Notes: generated by a model from the sequence alone, not told the origin. A stretch of 64,000 bases of DNA from DASXUX01 sp036504595 (GCA_036504595.1 DASXUX010000095.1:310001-374000), one strand, 5' to 3'; counted from the first letter of the stretch, positions 7,092 through 15,826 are shown. A program made the numbers and translations.

Positions 7092-9646
7092 TACCCCCAC
7101 GTGATCAGGCCCGGCACAAACGGCGTGGTCATCAGCGGGCTGCGAGGCAGCACGCGAACCTCATAGCCGAAGCGCCCCGACGTATCGCACGGGATCAGGC
7201 CCTCGTAGAAGCGCACGCCGCCGTCGGCCCGCACCTCGTTCAAAGTAATCCCACGGCCCGTCTCGATGCCGCCCTGATCGTTCAAGCCGCCCGTGTAAAT
7301 CTGCACGTCCACCCAGTCCGGCGGCACGGGGCCCAGATGCACACGCGCTCGGACTTTCAGCTTTCCACCCACGGCCAAGCCGTCGGCGCCTTCGACTTCG
7401 ACATTCTCCACCCGCACTTGTGCCCAGCGCTGGTACAGGTTCATCTTCCAGTCCCAGATCTGCCGCGCGCCCTTGTAGTTCTCCTGGATGATCATGTAAT
7501 AGCGTTCACCGGCAGGACCGTAGAACTTGGTGAAGTAGTCGCGCAGCATGCGGTTGGTACTGAAACTGCCGCAACCCATCGTGATTGCCCGTTTCATCCG
7601 GGAAATCCACTCGCGCGGCAACTTGTCGCTTCCTCGCTGATAGAACAGCGGGACCACCTGACGCTCCAGCAGGTCATAAAGCTGCCGGCTTTCGACCTCA
7701 TCCTGGTAGGCCAGATCCGTGTACTCCTCGCCCCGCCCGATCGCCCAGCCGCTCGTCCCGTCGTAGCCTTCGCACCACCAGCCGTCCAGGATCGAACAAT
7801 TCATCGCACCATTGGCTGCGGCTTTCATTCCGGAAGTGCCGGAGGCTTCCATCGGCCGGCGCGGAGTGTTCAGCCACACGTCCACGCCTTGCACAAGGTA
7901 CCGCGCGACGACGATGTCGTAATCTTCCAGGAAAATAATGCGATTCTTGAAGCGGCTGTCGCGCGCCATCTTGTAGATCGTCTGGATGAACTGCTTTCCA
8001 GCCTGGTCTTTCGGATGCGCTTTACCCGCGTAAAGAATCTGCACCGGATAGTCCTTGTTCGACAACAGGCGTGCCAGCCGGTCCGGATCGTAGAACAGCA
8101 GGGTGCCGCGCTTGTACGTCGCAAACCGGCGCGCAAACCCGATCGTCAGCGCCTCGGGGTCGAGCAACTCGTCCGCGGACGCGATTTCCTTCGGCGGAGC
8201 GCCCGCGCGCAGGAGCTGCTGTTTCACGCGCTCGCGAGCCCACGTCACCAGGCGCGAACGACGGCGTTCGTGCACGCGCCAGAGTTCGGCATCGGGAAGA
8301 CGCTCCGCGCCTTTCCACGCCATGCCCTGCACGGCCGCATCGTACGACCAGCGCGGCCCGCAGTAACGCATGAACAATTCGTTGAGCTGGTCCGAAACGT
8401 ACGACCGGATATGCACGCCGTTGGTGATCGACGTGATCGGCACTTCCGCCACCGGAACTTCCGGCCAGACGGCCGCCCACATCTTGCGCGAAACTTCGCC
8501 GTGCAGCGCGGAAACGCCGTTGGCGTACCCCGCCGTGCGCAGTGCCAGAACCGTCATCGAAAAACTTTCGCTCTCGTTGTGCGGATTCTGCCGGCCGAGC
8601 GCCAGGAATGCTTTGCGGTCGATGCGCAGCTTGCCGTACCACTCGCCAAAGTACCGGTCCATCAAATCGACGCCGAACACCTCGTTGCCCGCCGGAACCG
8701 GCGTATGCGTCGTGAACACATTTCCGGGGATGTGCGCCTCCAGCGCCTGGTTGAAACTCAGCCCCTTCTCTTCGACGAGGATGCGGATGCGCTCGATCGC
8801 CAGAAACGCCGAGTGCCCTTCGTTCATGTGGCAGACTTCGGGCTCCCGGCCCAGCGCCCGCAGCGCGCGCAGGCCGCCGACGCCCAGAACGATCTCCTGC
8901 AGAACGCGGTGCTCGTGATCGCCGCCGTAGAGCTGATCGGTGATCGCGCGGTCTTCAGGGCGATTTTCGTTGATGCGCGTATCGAGCAAGAACAGCGGCA
9001 CGCGGCCCACCTGAATGCGCCAGATCTGAGCGAAGCATTTGCGGCCCGGCAGATCGACCGCTGTCATGAGCGGCTTGCCGTCTTTGCCGCGTTCGAGCGT
9101 GCATGGCAAATTATAGAAGTCGTTGTGGGCGAGGAACTCCTGTTGGAAGCCCTCTGGGTTCAGGTACTGGCGGAAGTATCCCTTGTGATAGAAGAGCCCG
9201 ATGGCCGTCAGCGGAATCCCCAGCCCAGATGCCGCCTTCAGGTGATCCCCGGCAAGCAGGCCCAGGCCTCCCGAATAAATCGGAATCGACTCATGCAGAC
9301 CGAACTCCGCGCAGAAATATGCGATGCCGACGCGGCGTTTGCCTTCGTTGTACTGGTCATACCAGGTCTTCGCTGACAGGTACGCGGCCAGATTCGCCTG
9401 CACACGGTCCAGGTGAGCGAGAAAGCCGTTATCTTCGCAGAGTTCCTTGAAGCGCTCCTGGCTGACGCGCCCGAACATCGCCACTGGGTTGTGTCCGCTG
9501 GCTTCCCAGGCATCCCGGTCGCAGCGGATGAAAAGATCGCGCGCTTCTTGCGTCCACGTCCACCAAAGATTGTAAGCGACTTCGCGCAACCCCGCCAAAC
9601 GCGCCGGCAAAGCCGGGACTACGGTAAACGTGCGTACGTTATGCAT
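7091..9646 (-). CDS. glgP: Alpha-glucan (glycogen/maltodextrin) phosphorylase
   Basis: About 851 residues. It removes glucose-1-phosphate from the non-reducing ends of alpha-1,4-glucans using pyridoxal phosphate. The start is the ATG ending at 9646 (MHNVRTFTVVP); 20 in-frame codons upstream look non-coding. Residues about 15-110 (LAGLREVAYNLWWTW) are the N-terminal DUF3417 region typical of the short alpha-glucan phosphorylase family. The PLP site is in SGTSGMKAAANGA near residue 600. MEASGTSGMKAAANG with its lysine, and the NGVHIRSYVS segment, are intact. With the GH57 enzyme at 55955-58168 it suggests use of storage glucan, but the two are not linked. Confidence 0.93.
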   Translation of the reverse strand: MHNVRTFTVVPALPARLAGLREVAYNLWWTWTQEARDLFIRCDRDAWEASGHNPVAMFGRVSQERFKELCEDNGFLAHLDRVQANLAAYLSAKTWYDQYNEGKRRVGIAYFCAEFGLHESIPIYSGGLGLLAGDHLKAASGLGIPLTAIGLFYHKGYFRQYLNPEGFQQEFLAHNDFYNLPCTLERGKDGKPLMTAVDLPGRKCFAQIWRIQVGRVPLFLLDTRINENRPEDRAITDQLYGGDHEHRVLQEIVLGVGGLRALRALGREPEVCHMNEGHSAFLAIERIRILVEEKGLSFNQALEAHIPGNVFTTHTPVPAGNEVFGVDLMDRYFGEWYGKLRIDRKAFLALGRQNPHNESESFSMTVLALRTAGYANGVSALHGEVSRKMWAAVWPEVPVAEVPITSITNGVHIRSYVSDQLNELFMRYCGPRWSYDAAVQGMAWKGAERLPDAELWRVHERRRSRLVTWARERVKQQLLRAGAPPKEIASADELLDPEALTIGFARRFATYKRGTLLFYDPDRLARLLSNKDYPVQILYAGKAHPKDQAGKQFIQTIYKMARDSRFKNRIIFLEDYDIVVARYLVQGVDVWLNTPRRPMEASGTSGMKAAANGAMNCSILDGWWCEGYDGTSGWAIGRGEEYTDLAYQDEVESRQLYDLLERQVVPLFYQRGSDKLPREWISRMKRAITMGCGSFSTNRMLRDYFTKFYGPAGERYYMIIQENYKGARQIWDWKMNLYQRWAQVRVENVEVEGADGLAVGGKLKVRARVHLGPVPPDWVDVQIYTGGLNDQGGIETGRGITLNEVRADGGVRFYEGLIPCDTSGRFGYEVRVLPRSPLMTTPFVPGLITWG

Positions 9647-9846
9647 GCTTAACGGCTCCAATACATAGCGCAATCCGCCAGGGACGGCGCCGGATAAAGT
9701 GCGCAATCCAAGGGGCTTGCGCTAAAAATCGAACATGAAGGTTTTGGAGGCAGACTGCGGCTTTGTCAATGGGTTTAACTCGGGAAATCAGAAGGCTTCA
9801 CAAGCGAAATCGGGCAACGCATCACTGAAGCGCGCACAACCCAAAA

Positions 9847-9890
9847 CCACTCACCAAATACCATTCACCAAGTACCAATCACCAAGTCCC
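9847..9890 (-). repeat. Heptamer array, CCAAGTA type (6 units)
   Basis: CCACTCA, CCAAATA, CCATTCA, CCAAGTA, CCAATCA, CCAAGTC. It is the complement of the TGGTACT/TGGTGAG family at 31855 and 58170. It lies just after the stop of the HEAT-repeat gene. Confidence 0.8.
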
Positions 9891-9892
9891 AG

Positions 9893-10729
9893 CTAGTGCA
9901 CTCCTTCAAGCTTCGTAAGAGCCTCAACCACGGCCCGGCTGACCAAGTCCACTTCCTCTTTGTCTTCCATGCGCTTGCGCAGCGCAACGACCGCACGCTT
10001 TTCGCCGAAATCGGCCAGAGCCCGGGCGGCTTGAGCGCGCGTCTCCGGATCTTTGTGGCCCAAAGCATGAATCAGCGTATCGATTGAGCGCTTATCCTGC
10101 AGCGCCACCAGAATCCGGATCGTCGCCAGGCGCACGCGCTGGTCGTCGTCGCTGGCCAGCGGTTGCAAGTGCGGTACGGCCTGCTTGTCGCCCATCTTGC
10201 CCAAGCCTTCCAGCGCCGCCGAACGCACGTGCCACTTTTCGTTCTTCAGCGCAAGCAACAAGGCATCGATCGCACGGCGATCATTGCAGTCCTTCAGCCG
10301 CTCGAAGTCGTCGTCCGTTCCTTTGATGAGATCATGCCAGAAGTTCTCGCCCAGGCGCGAGAGCGACTTGGACGCCGCCGTCCGCACTCCAGGCTCGCGA
10401 TCGCCCAAGGTCCGGATCAGCGTCGGAACCGCCTGCTTGTTGCCCAAGCGCCCCAGTGCTTTGGCCGAGGCCTCACGGACCGCAATAGAGGCGTCATTGG
10501 CAAGCGTCGTCATCAGCGGCTTGACGGAGCGCACGTCGCTGAATTCGCCGAGCGCCAGCGCGGCCGTCTTCCGCACCGTCTGATCTTTGGATTCAATGTC
10601 CTTCAGAAACAGATCGACCGCGCGCGGGTCTTTCAACGCGATGATCTTCTCTGCGCTCGCAACGTATTTCTTCAAGTCGCTGCTACGCAGGCCACGCTTG
10701 AGCCACCACAACCGGACCGTAGTCAACAT
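9893..10729 (-). CDS. HEAT-repeat (PBS lyase-type) protein
   Basis: A 278-residue protein built almost wholly of helical repeats of about 31 residues, for example VRKTAALALGEFSDVRSV, VREASAKALGRLGNKQAV and TRAQAARALADFGEKRAV. Seven to eight repeats can be counted after a short basic, Trp-rich N-terminus (about 40 residues). HEAT/PBS-lyase proteins are protein-binding scaffolds, so a partner cannot be named. There is no signal peptide. The gene is flanked downstream by a heptamer array and upstream by a 230-bp gap, so it is probably a single transcription unit. Confidence 0.85.
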   Translation of the reverse strand: MLTTVRLWWLKRGLRSSDLKKYVASAEKIIALKDPRAVDLFLKDIESKDQTVRKTAALALGEFSDVRSVKPLMTTLANDASIAVREASAKALGRLGNKQAVPTLIRTLGDREPGVRTAASKSLSRLGENFWHDLIKGTDDDFERLKDCNDRRAIDALLLALKNEKWHVRSAALEGLGKMGDKQAVPHLQPLASDDDQRVRLATIRILVALQDKRSIDTLIHALGHKDPETRAQAARALADFGEKRAVVALRKRMEDKEEVDLVSRAVVEALTKLEGVH

Positions 10730-10900
10730 GGACTCGGGTTCCTATGAGGTTAAAAAACCGTGCAGCAAAAGGTGTTTCAAATGCTCTCAGTCAATTTACC
10801 CCAAACGGATTTTTTCCGCAAGGTGCGCAAAAGCGCCAAATTCCATTAGATGTGCGATAAATTAACAAACTGTAAGGGATATGGACTCATCTATATGCTC

Positions 10901-10961
10901 GCGGGGTAGCCCGCCGCGAAGCGCCGGGTGTGCGCAACGGCCGACAGACCCAATACCCCGC
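10901..10961. repeat. Long palindrome directly after pheT
   Basis: GCGGGGTA (10901-10908) pairs with TACCCCGC (10954-10961), enclosing further GC-rich complementary sequence. It touches the pheT stop codon and may help end transcription, although no T tract follows. The rest of 10730-10900 is AT-richer and shows no gene. Confidence 0.55.
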
Positions 10962-13118
10962 TCATACCCGCAACGTCGCCTTAAACCGTTCCAGCACCGC
11001 CTGCTGGAACCGCGCGTGCGCCGCGTTGACCTCTTCGTCGGTCAGGGTTCGGTCTGCCGCGCGATACACCAGCGAAAAGGCGACTGACTTCTTGCCCGCG
11101 CCAATCTGTTTTCCACGGAAGACGGACATGAAGCGCGGCGGCTGAGCCTTGTCGCGCAGTGGCTCATGCGCGGCCCATCCGCGAGCGAACGATTCGATAT
11201 CCGCCCACGTCACCTTCTCCTCGGCAACCATCGCAATGTCGCGAACAATCTCCGGGAACGCCGGCGGCCGCTGATAGCGCAACGGCGCACTCGGCAGAAC
11301 GACAATCTTCGACCAGTCCAGTTCGCACACGGCGACCGGATTCCGCAAGTCGAACGCCTTCTGCAAAGCCGGACTGATCATGCCAACCCAGCCGACGACA
11401 TCCTGAGCGCGTTCGTCGCCCGCCATCTCGCGAACACGAAGCACCTGGCAGCCCTGGCCCGATGCCAGGAAATCAGCCGTGGAGATCGGAGCCGAAAGCT
11501 TCAGGTGCGCTCCGTCCTGTTCCAGGCCAGAACCGATGCGCGACACCGTATCGGCCAGGGCTTGGAAGCCGCGATCATCAAGCAGCGCCAGCACCACGCG
11601 CTCTTCCGGCCGAGAACCACTGACCGGCAGGAAGACCTTGCCCAGCTCGAACATCCGCGCTTCGCCCGAGCGGCGATCCTGATTGAAGCGCCGCACCGAA
11701 AGCAGCGAGGCCAGCAAGCTGTTGCGCAGCGCCGAATGGTCCTCGCTGAGCACGCTCGCCTTATCCAAAGGCAGCGGCGCCTCGCGCGTCCAGACCGCTG
11801 GAGCCGGCCACTTCGGATCGATCAAGCTGTCGCTGACCGCCTCGAAATACCCGAGCGCCGTCAGAAGGGTGCGGACGTTCTCGCCAGCCGACTGCCACGC
11901 TGGGCGCGGCGGCACGCGAGCGGACATGGCCGTCGTGTCCGGAACGTGGTTGTAGCCGTAAAGGCGCGCGACTTCCTCAATCAGATCGATCTCGTGTTCC
12001 AGATCGCCGCGCCGCCACGTGGGAGCTTGCAGCGTAAGCTGCGCAGGCGCTTCAGTTGTGACTTGGCAACCCAAACAGACCAGAATCCGCCGCGTTTCCT
12101 CTTTACGAACCGGCGCGCCGAAGACGCGCTCAAGTTCAGCATAGCGCAACGCGATCGTCTTCGCCGTGCGCTGGCGCGGCCAGACGTCGATGATCCCCGG
12201 CGCAACTGTCCCGCCGGCGATCTCGACGATCAACTTCGCTGCTCGCGCGGACGCGTTCGCCACGTTTTCCAGATCGATCCCGCGCTCAAAACGGTAGCTG
12301 GCATCAGTGCCGCGGCCTTCCATGACTTTCAGCCGCCGCACGGCGCGCCGCGTGCTGGCTGGGTTGAAGTACGCGGCTTCCAGCAGAATGTCCGTCGTGT
12401 CGGATGTAACTTCCGCGCCTTTGCCGCCGATCACGCCCGCGACCGCTCGCGCATGCTGGCCGTCGGCAATCACCAGCGTCTCGGGCGTCAGCGGCGGAGT
12501 TTCACCATAAAGCGGCGTGAACGGCTCCTTTTCCTGCGCGCGGCGAACGATGATTTGGCGGCCTTCCAGCGTTTTCAGGTCGAAGGCGTGCAGCGGCTGG
12601 TTGAGTTCGAAACAAACGAAGTTCGTAACGTCTACGATGTTGTTGCGCGGCTGCAGTCCCATCCATTCCAGGCGCTCTTGCAGCCACTTCGGCGAAGGCC
12701 CCACTTTCACGCCGCGGATAATGCGAGCTGTGTAGCGCGGGCATAGATCGGGTTCATCAATCCGTACTGATGCGAGCTTCTCGGCCGGTTCGCCCGATTC
12801 TTTTTCGCGAACGTCGCACGACGGCGTCAGCAGCGGCTGCTGCAGGATGACCGCGATCTCGCGCGCCAGCCCGACGATGCACTGGCCGTCAGGCCTGTTC
12901 GACAGCACGTCCAAATCCAGCGTCGCATCCAGCCCTGCCCCATTCACCTTATCGCACGCGAACCCCGCAAACGTCATCAGCCGCCCCAACATCTGGGCCG
13001 CATCGTCAGCCGGTGCAAGCTCCCAGCGCGCGCAGGCCTGCCGCAGTGCGTCTGCGAAACCCGGCCCGCGTAGTTCGCCGGGGAGATAGTCGAGTAACCA
13101 CTGGATTGGAAGTTTCAT
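10962..13118 (-). CDS. pheT: Phenylalanyl-tRNA synthetase beta subunit, short form
   Basis: Part of the alpha2beta2 enzyme that charges tRNA-Phe. Recognisable are the B3/B4 core with LSNRPDGQCIVGLAREIA near residue 75, DASYRFERGID in the B5 region, and a C-terminal ferredoxin-like anticodon-binding domain (FPEIVRDIAMV to the end). It has 718 residues against about 800 in most bacteria. The N-terminal helix (MKLPIQWLLDYLPG) passes through FAGFACDKV straight to TLDLDVLSNRPD, so the OB-fold tRNA-binding (EMAP-II-like) insertion of about 100 residues is absent. It follows hicA with a 9-bp gap in the order pheS-hicB-hicA-pheT. Confidence 0.92.
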   Translation of the reverse strand: MKLPIQWLLDYLPGELRGPGFADALRQACARWELAPADDAAQMLGRLMTFAGFACDKVNGAGLDATLDLDVLSNRPDGQCIVGLAREIAVILQQPLLTPSCDVREKESGEPAEKLASVRIDEPDLCPRYTARIIRGVKVGPSPKWLQERLEWMGLQPRNNIVDVTNFVCFELNQPLHAFDLKTLEGRQIIVRRAQEKEPFTPLYGETPPLTPETLVIADGQHARAVAGVIGGKGAEVTSDTTDILLEAAYFNPASTRRAVRRLKVMEGRGTDASYRFERGIDLENVANASARAAKLIVEIAGGTVAPGIIDVWPRQRTAKTIALRYAELERVFGAPVRKEETRRILVCLGCQVTTEAPAQLTLQAPTWRRGDLEHEIDLIEEVARLYGYNHVPDTTAMSARVPPRPAWQSAGENVRTLLTALGYFEAVSDSLIDPKWPAPAVWTREAPLPLDKASVLSEDHSALRNSLLASLLSVRRFNQDRRSGEARMFELGKVFLPVSGSRPEERVVLALLDDRGFQALADTVSRIGSGLEQDGAHLKLSAPISTADFLASGQGCQVLRVREMAGDERAQDVVGWVGMISPALQKAFDLRNPVAVCELDWSKIVVLPSAPLRYQRPPAFPEIVRDIAMVAEEKVTWADIESFARGWAAHEPLRDKAQPPRFMSVFRGKQIGAGKKSVAFSLVYRAADRTLTDEEVNAAHARFQQAVLERFKATLRV

Positions 13119-13127
13119 GATTGTCTC

Positions 13128-13349
13128 TCAAAGAAGCTCGGTGAATTGCTCGACCGTCATTCCGCTCTGGCGGATGATCGCCCGCAGTGTGCCAGTATCA
13201 AGCTCTCTGTGGTCGGGGACGACGAGCTGCGCATATGGGGCCGCTCTATATACGCTCATGTGACTGCCCTTCTGACGTACGAAGACGAACCCCGCCCTGC
13301 CTAGAGCCTTTACGCAATCGCGACCGGATATTCGAGGCAGCTTGCTCAT
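13128..13349 (-). CDS. hicA: HicA-type toxin
   Basis: A 73-residue protein with the HicA double-stranded-RNA-binding-like fold. It opens with LPRISGRDCVKALGRAGF and contains the catalytic histidine context RQKGSHMSVYR, then LVVPDHRELDTGTLRAIIRQ. HicA toxins are ribosome-independent mRNA nucleases held inactive by HicB. Its ATG overlaps the hicB stop by four bases (ATGA), implying coupled translation. The pair sits between pheS and pheT on the same strand, so it probably shares their transcript. Strong length and motif match. Confidence 0.9.
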   Translation of the reverse strand: MSKLPRISGRDCVKALGRAGFVFVRQKGSHMSVYRAAPYAQLVVPDHRELDTGTLRAIIRQSGMTVEQFTELL

Positions 13350-13552
13350 ACAGCCACCACGACTGTCTCGAACGTATCCTCCGGGATCGGTTGCCGGTTC
13401 TCCTTCAAAGTCTCGATGTAAAGCTCGATCGCCTCCTTGATATTGGAGATCGCTTCAGACTTGGTTTTCCCTTGGCTGATGCATCCCGGCAGGCTGGGGC
13501 ATTCAGCAACCCAATACCCATCTTCGCCGGGATAAAGAATGACTTGTCTCAT
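13346..13552 (-). CDS. hicB: HicB-type antitoxin
   Basis: A 68-residue protein starting at the ATG ending at 13552 (MRQVILYPGEDGYWVAECPS). It carries the HicB signature LPGCISQGKTKSEAISNIKEAIELYIE, a degraded RNase-H-like fold that covers the HicA active site. It lacks the extra C-terminal DNA-binding domain of larger HicB proteins, so autoregulation by this protein is uncertain. The order antitoxin-toxin and the four-base overlap with hicA are typical. The pheS stop is about 50 bp upstream. Confidence 0.9.
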   Translation of the reverse strand: MRQVILYPGEDGYWVAECPSLPGCISQGKTKSEAISNIKEAIELYIETLKENRQPIPEDTFETVVVAV

Positions 13553-13601
13553 GGATCTGCCCTCGTTTCCGGCAGGCATTATACCCGATCGCGGTGTGCG
13601 T

Positions 13602-14654
13602 CTAAATTTGTCTCAAAAATCTCAGGTCGTTCTCCAGGAATCGCCGCATATCGTCGATCCCGTGCCGCCGCATCGCCAGCCGCTCGATGCCGCAGCCAAA
13701 CGCGAAGCCCGACCAGATCGTCGGATCGTACGCATTGTCGCCGCGCGACTTGTTGACCGCTCGGAACACCGCCGGATTGACCATTCCGCAACCGCCCATC
13801 TCAACCCAACCGCTGTGCTTGCAGACCGAACACGTCCGGCCTCCGCATGCGGGACACGTGCAGTCGATTTCTGCGCTCGGTTCCGTGAACGGAAAGAAGC
13901 TCGGCCGGAAGCGCACCTGCGTGTCCGCTCCGAACAGTCCCGACACGAACAACTTCAGCGTGCCTTTCAAGTCGGCCATGGACACGTTCTTGTCCACGTA
14001 CAGGCCTTCAATCTGGTGAAACGTGCTCCCGTGCGTCGCATCGATCTGGTCCGGCCGGTACACGCGCCCCGGCGCGACCACGCGCACGGGCGGCGTGCGG
14101 CTTTCCATGATGCGCACCTGCACCGTGGATGTCTGGCTGCGCAGCAACGCCTCTCTATTTCCGGCGACGAAGAACGTATCGAAGCTGTCGCGCGCCGGAT
14201 GATCGGCGGGAATGTTCAAATCATCGAAGTTGTGGCGCTGGTCTTCGATCTCCGGACCTTCGACCATCTCAAAGCCGAGCGGCCGAAAAATGTCCATCAG
14301 CCCATCGACCGTGCGCGTCAGTGGGTGCCGCTTGCCCAGTTCGTGGCGCAATTCAGGCGGCAATGGTTCAGTCGTGTCGAAGAACGCCGCCCCGGTTGCC
14401 GCAGGCGCGCCGACCGCTGCTTGCGCGGCCGCGTGCGCCTGTTCGAGCTGCCCTTTGATTTCGTTCGCGAGCTTCCCGGCGTCCTTCCGGATTTCCGGCG
14501 GCGCCTTCCCAAGCTGCCCCATCAGCTCCTTCAGGCGGCCCTTGGTGCCCAGGTACTTGATGCGCGCAGCCTCAAGCCCCTTTGCATCCCCAGCCGCCGT
14601 GAGCGCTGCCAGCGCCTCGGTACGGAGTTGTTCAAGATCATCCAGAAGGGACAT
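13602..14654 (-). CDS. pheS: Phenylalanyl-tRNA synthetase alpha subunit
   Basis: A 350-residue class II synthetase subunit. I start it at the ATG ending at 14654 (MSLLDDLEQL); an upstream in-frame extension is made of repeat sequence. Residues 1-100 form the coiled-coil arm (KYLGTKGRLKELMGQLG). Motif 2 is in GRVYRPDQIDATHGSTFHQIEG and motif 3 in FGCGIERLAMRRHGI. Four cysteines (CTCPACGGRTCSVC) near residue 285 are the zinc-ribbon-like insertion of some PheS proteins. It heads the pheS-hicB-hicA-pheT group and lies downstream of rplT, from which it is separated by an inverted repeat. Confidence 0.95.
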   Translation of the reverse strand: MSLLDDLEQLRTEALAALTAAGDAKGLEAARIKYLGTKGRLKELMGQLGKAPPEIRKDAGKLANEIKGQLEQAHAAAQAAVGAPAATGAAFFDTTEPLPPELRHELGKRHPLTRTVDGLMDIFRPLGFEMVEGPEIEDQRHNFDDLNIPADHPARDSFDTFFVAGNREALLRSQTSTVQVRIMESRTPPVRVVAPGRVYRPDQIDATHGSTFHQIEGLYVDKNVSMADLKGTLKLFVSGLFGADTQVRFRPSFFPFTEPSAEIDCTCPACGGRTCSVCKHSGWVEMGGCGMVNPAVFRAVNKSRGDNAYDPTIWSGFAFGCGIERLAMRRHGIDDMRRFLENDLRFLRQI

Positions 14655-14676
14655 GGTCGGAGTCCTGAAAAGAAGT

Positions 14677-14779
14677 TTAGAGTCTAGAAGTCGAGAGTCC
14701 AGGAGTCGGCGGCTTGTGACGCAGCCAATGCCACAAGCCATAGACTTCTAGACTACTCGACCTCTAGACTTCTGGACTT
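14677..14779. repeat. Inverted pair of heptamer arrays (rplT-pheS gap)
   Basis: The left arm 14677-14708 has AGAGTCTAGAAGTCGAGAGT-type units; the right arm 14741-14779 has AGACTTCTAGACTACTCGAC-type units. The loop carries its own inverted arms GGCTTGTG/CACAAGCC. The whole can fold as one long hairpin. Confidence 0.8.
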
Positions 14780-14785
14780 TTCTGT

Positions 14786-15139
14786 TTACGCCAGTTTCGC
14801 TTTGACGAGTTCAACGACGGCCTTGAAGCCTTCGGCATCGCGGACGGCCATGTCGGCCAGACTCTTGCGGTCCAGCGTGATGCCTGCTTTCTTCAGTCCG
14901 GCGATAAAGCGCGAATAATTCAGACCAAAGCCTGCCACGGCGGCGCCGATGCGGATGATCCACAGCGAACGGAGCGTGCGCTTCTTGGCCCGGCGGTCAC
15001 GGGTGGCAAAGACCTCCGCGCGATCGACGGTCTCGACCGTGGTGCGGTACATTTTGCCGCGCCCCATGACAAAGCCTTTGGCGCGCTTGAAAATCTTGCG
15101 GGTGTATTTCTTACGGGCAACGTTCGTTTTCGTGCGCAT
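14786..15139 (-). CDS. rplT: 50S ribosomal protein L20 (bL20)
   Basis: A 117-residue basic protein with the full bL20 pattern: MRTKTNVARKKYTRKIFKRA at the start, then KGFVMGRGKMYR, and the globular half with NYSRFIAGLKKAGITLDRKSLADMA. bL20 binds 23S rRNA early in 50S assembly and represses its own operon in several bacteria. It follows rpmI on the same strand. The usual upstream gene infC is not here. The ribosome site is GAAGGAGAT upstream of the ATG. Confidence 0.97.
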   Translation of the reverse strand: MRTKTNVARKKYTRKIFKRAKGFVMGRGKMYRTTVETVDRAEVFATRDRRAKKRTLRSLWIIRIGAAVAGFGLNYSRFIAGLKKAGITLDRKSLADMAVRDAEGFKAVVELVKAKLA

Positions 15140-15249
15140 CTTGATCTCCTTCTAAATGGACGGCTTGTCCGTCTCAAGAGTGGAGCAGGCTATCGAGCCT
15201 GCTTGTGGCGCTCGGCGGGAGTGCGCGTCCCAAACGGGCGCAAAAAATC

Positions 15250-15331
15250 GGGGTATCGGGTATGGGGTATAGGGTCTCGGGAAGGTGCCTTTATCCATCC
15301 CCAGGCCCGAAACCCGATGCCCGATACCCGG
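15250..15331. repeat. Inverted pair of heptamer arrays (rpmI-rplT gap)
   Basis: The left arm 15250-15282 has GGGTATC, GGGTATG, GGGTATA units; the right arm 15305-15331 has CCCGAAA, CCCGATG, CCCGATA units. They lie inside a ribosomal-protein operon. Confidence 0.8.
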
Positions 15332-15334
15332 CCG

Positions 15335-15532
15335 TTACCGCAGTCCCAGCAGCCGGCAGACGCGCTTGGCTTCCGCGCCGGTCATGATTACGCCGCGTTT
15401 GCCGCGGCGGCGGCGGGAGCCGCCCTTGCCGGTCATCAAGTGGCGATGGAACGCCTGCATGCGCTTGATCTTCCCCTTCTTGGTGACCTTCACGCGCTTG
15501 GCGAGGCCCTTGTGCGTTTTGAGCTTGGGCAT
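15335..15532 (-). CDS. rpmI: 50S ribosomal protein L35 (bL35)
   Basis: A 65-residue basic protein with the bL35 signature MPKLKTHKGLAKRVKVT and the HLMTGKGGSRRRRGKRG block. It is the first gene of a two-gene rpmI-rplT operon. In most bacteria infC precedes it, but here the upstream DNA is a leader of about 250 bp with a possible attenuator (15667-15704) and then a divergent unknown gene. The ribosome site AAGGAGTTCG precedes the ATG. Confidence 0.97.
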   Translation of the reverse strand: MPKLKTHKGLAKRVKVTKKGKIKRMQAFHRHLMTGKGGSRRRRGKRGVIMTGAEAKRVCRLLGLR

Positions 15533-15568
15533 TTTCGAACTCCTTGAACAACGGCCACCGCGGGCAAC

Positions 15569-15602
15569 AGGTTTCCACTTTCTGGTTTCAGGTTTCTAGT
15601 TG
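15569..15602 (-). repeat. Heptamer array, GGTTTCT type (4 units)
   Basis: GGTTTCC, ACTTTCT, GGTTTCA, GGTTTCT in the rpmI leader; no clear inverted partner. Confidence 0.55.
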
Positions 15603-15666
15603 CGTGTATTGCGTGCTGAAACGGCAGTCAGTAAACTCTGTATGCGCTGTGGCTAAACCTCATTCC

Positions 15667-15704
15667 AAAAAAGAAGCGGCCCCACTGTCAAGCTCCGTGG
15701 CCGC
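15667..15704 (-). terminator. Possible attenuator in the rpmI-rplT leader
   Basis: On the minus strand GCGGCC (15704-15699) pairs with GGCCGC (15681-15676) and is followed by TTCTTTTTT. It lies 135 bp upstream of rpmI with no minus-strand gene before it. A leader terminator fits the feedback control known for L20 operons, but no L20-binding pseudoknot was worked out. Confidence 0.45.
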
Positions 15705-15782
15705 GCCGGAATGAAAGCTTTTATACCAAGACACCCCGGAATGCAACTGTAGGTTTTTACCAGTGAACGCTTTGTCCGCAGA

Positions 15783-15820
15783 TATAATGGCGTAAGGACG
15801 GCCCTTGGGCAAGGAAAGGA
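15783..15820 (+). promoter_or_regulatory. -10 box and ribosome site of the 117-aa gene
   Basis: A perfect TATAAT at 15783-15788 is followed by a doubled AAGGA ribosome site at 15811-15820, six bases before the ATG. No good -35 box is seen at 16-18 bp. Confidence 0.45.
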
Positions 15821-15826
15821 ATCCTG

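Noticed and set aside
7022..9376. A long plus-strand open frame (784 codons)
   Set aside because: It lies entirely opposite alpha-glucan phosphorylase, which has full motif support.
15250..15331. Telomere-like GGGTAT repeats as a replicon end
   Set aside because: The arrays are short, internal and flanked by ribosomal protein genes; similar arrays with other sequences occur throughout.
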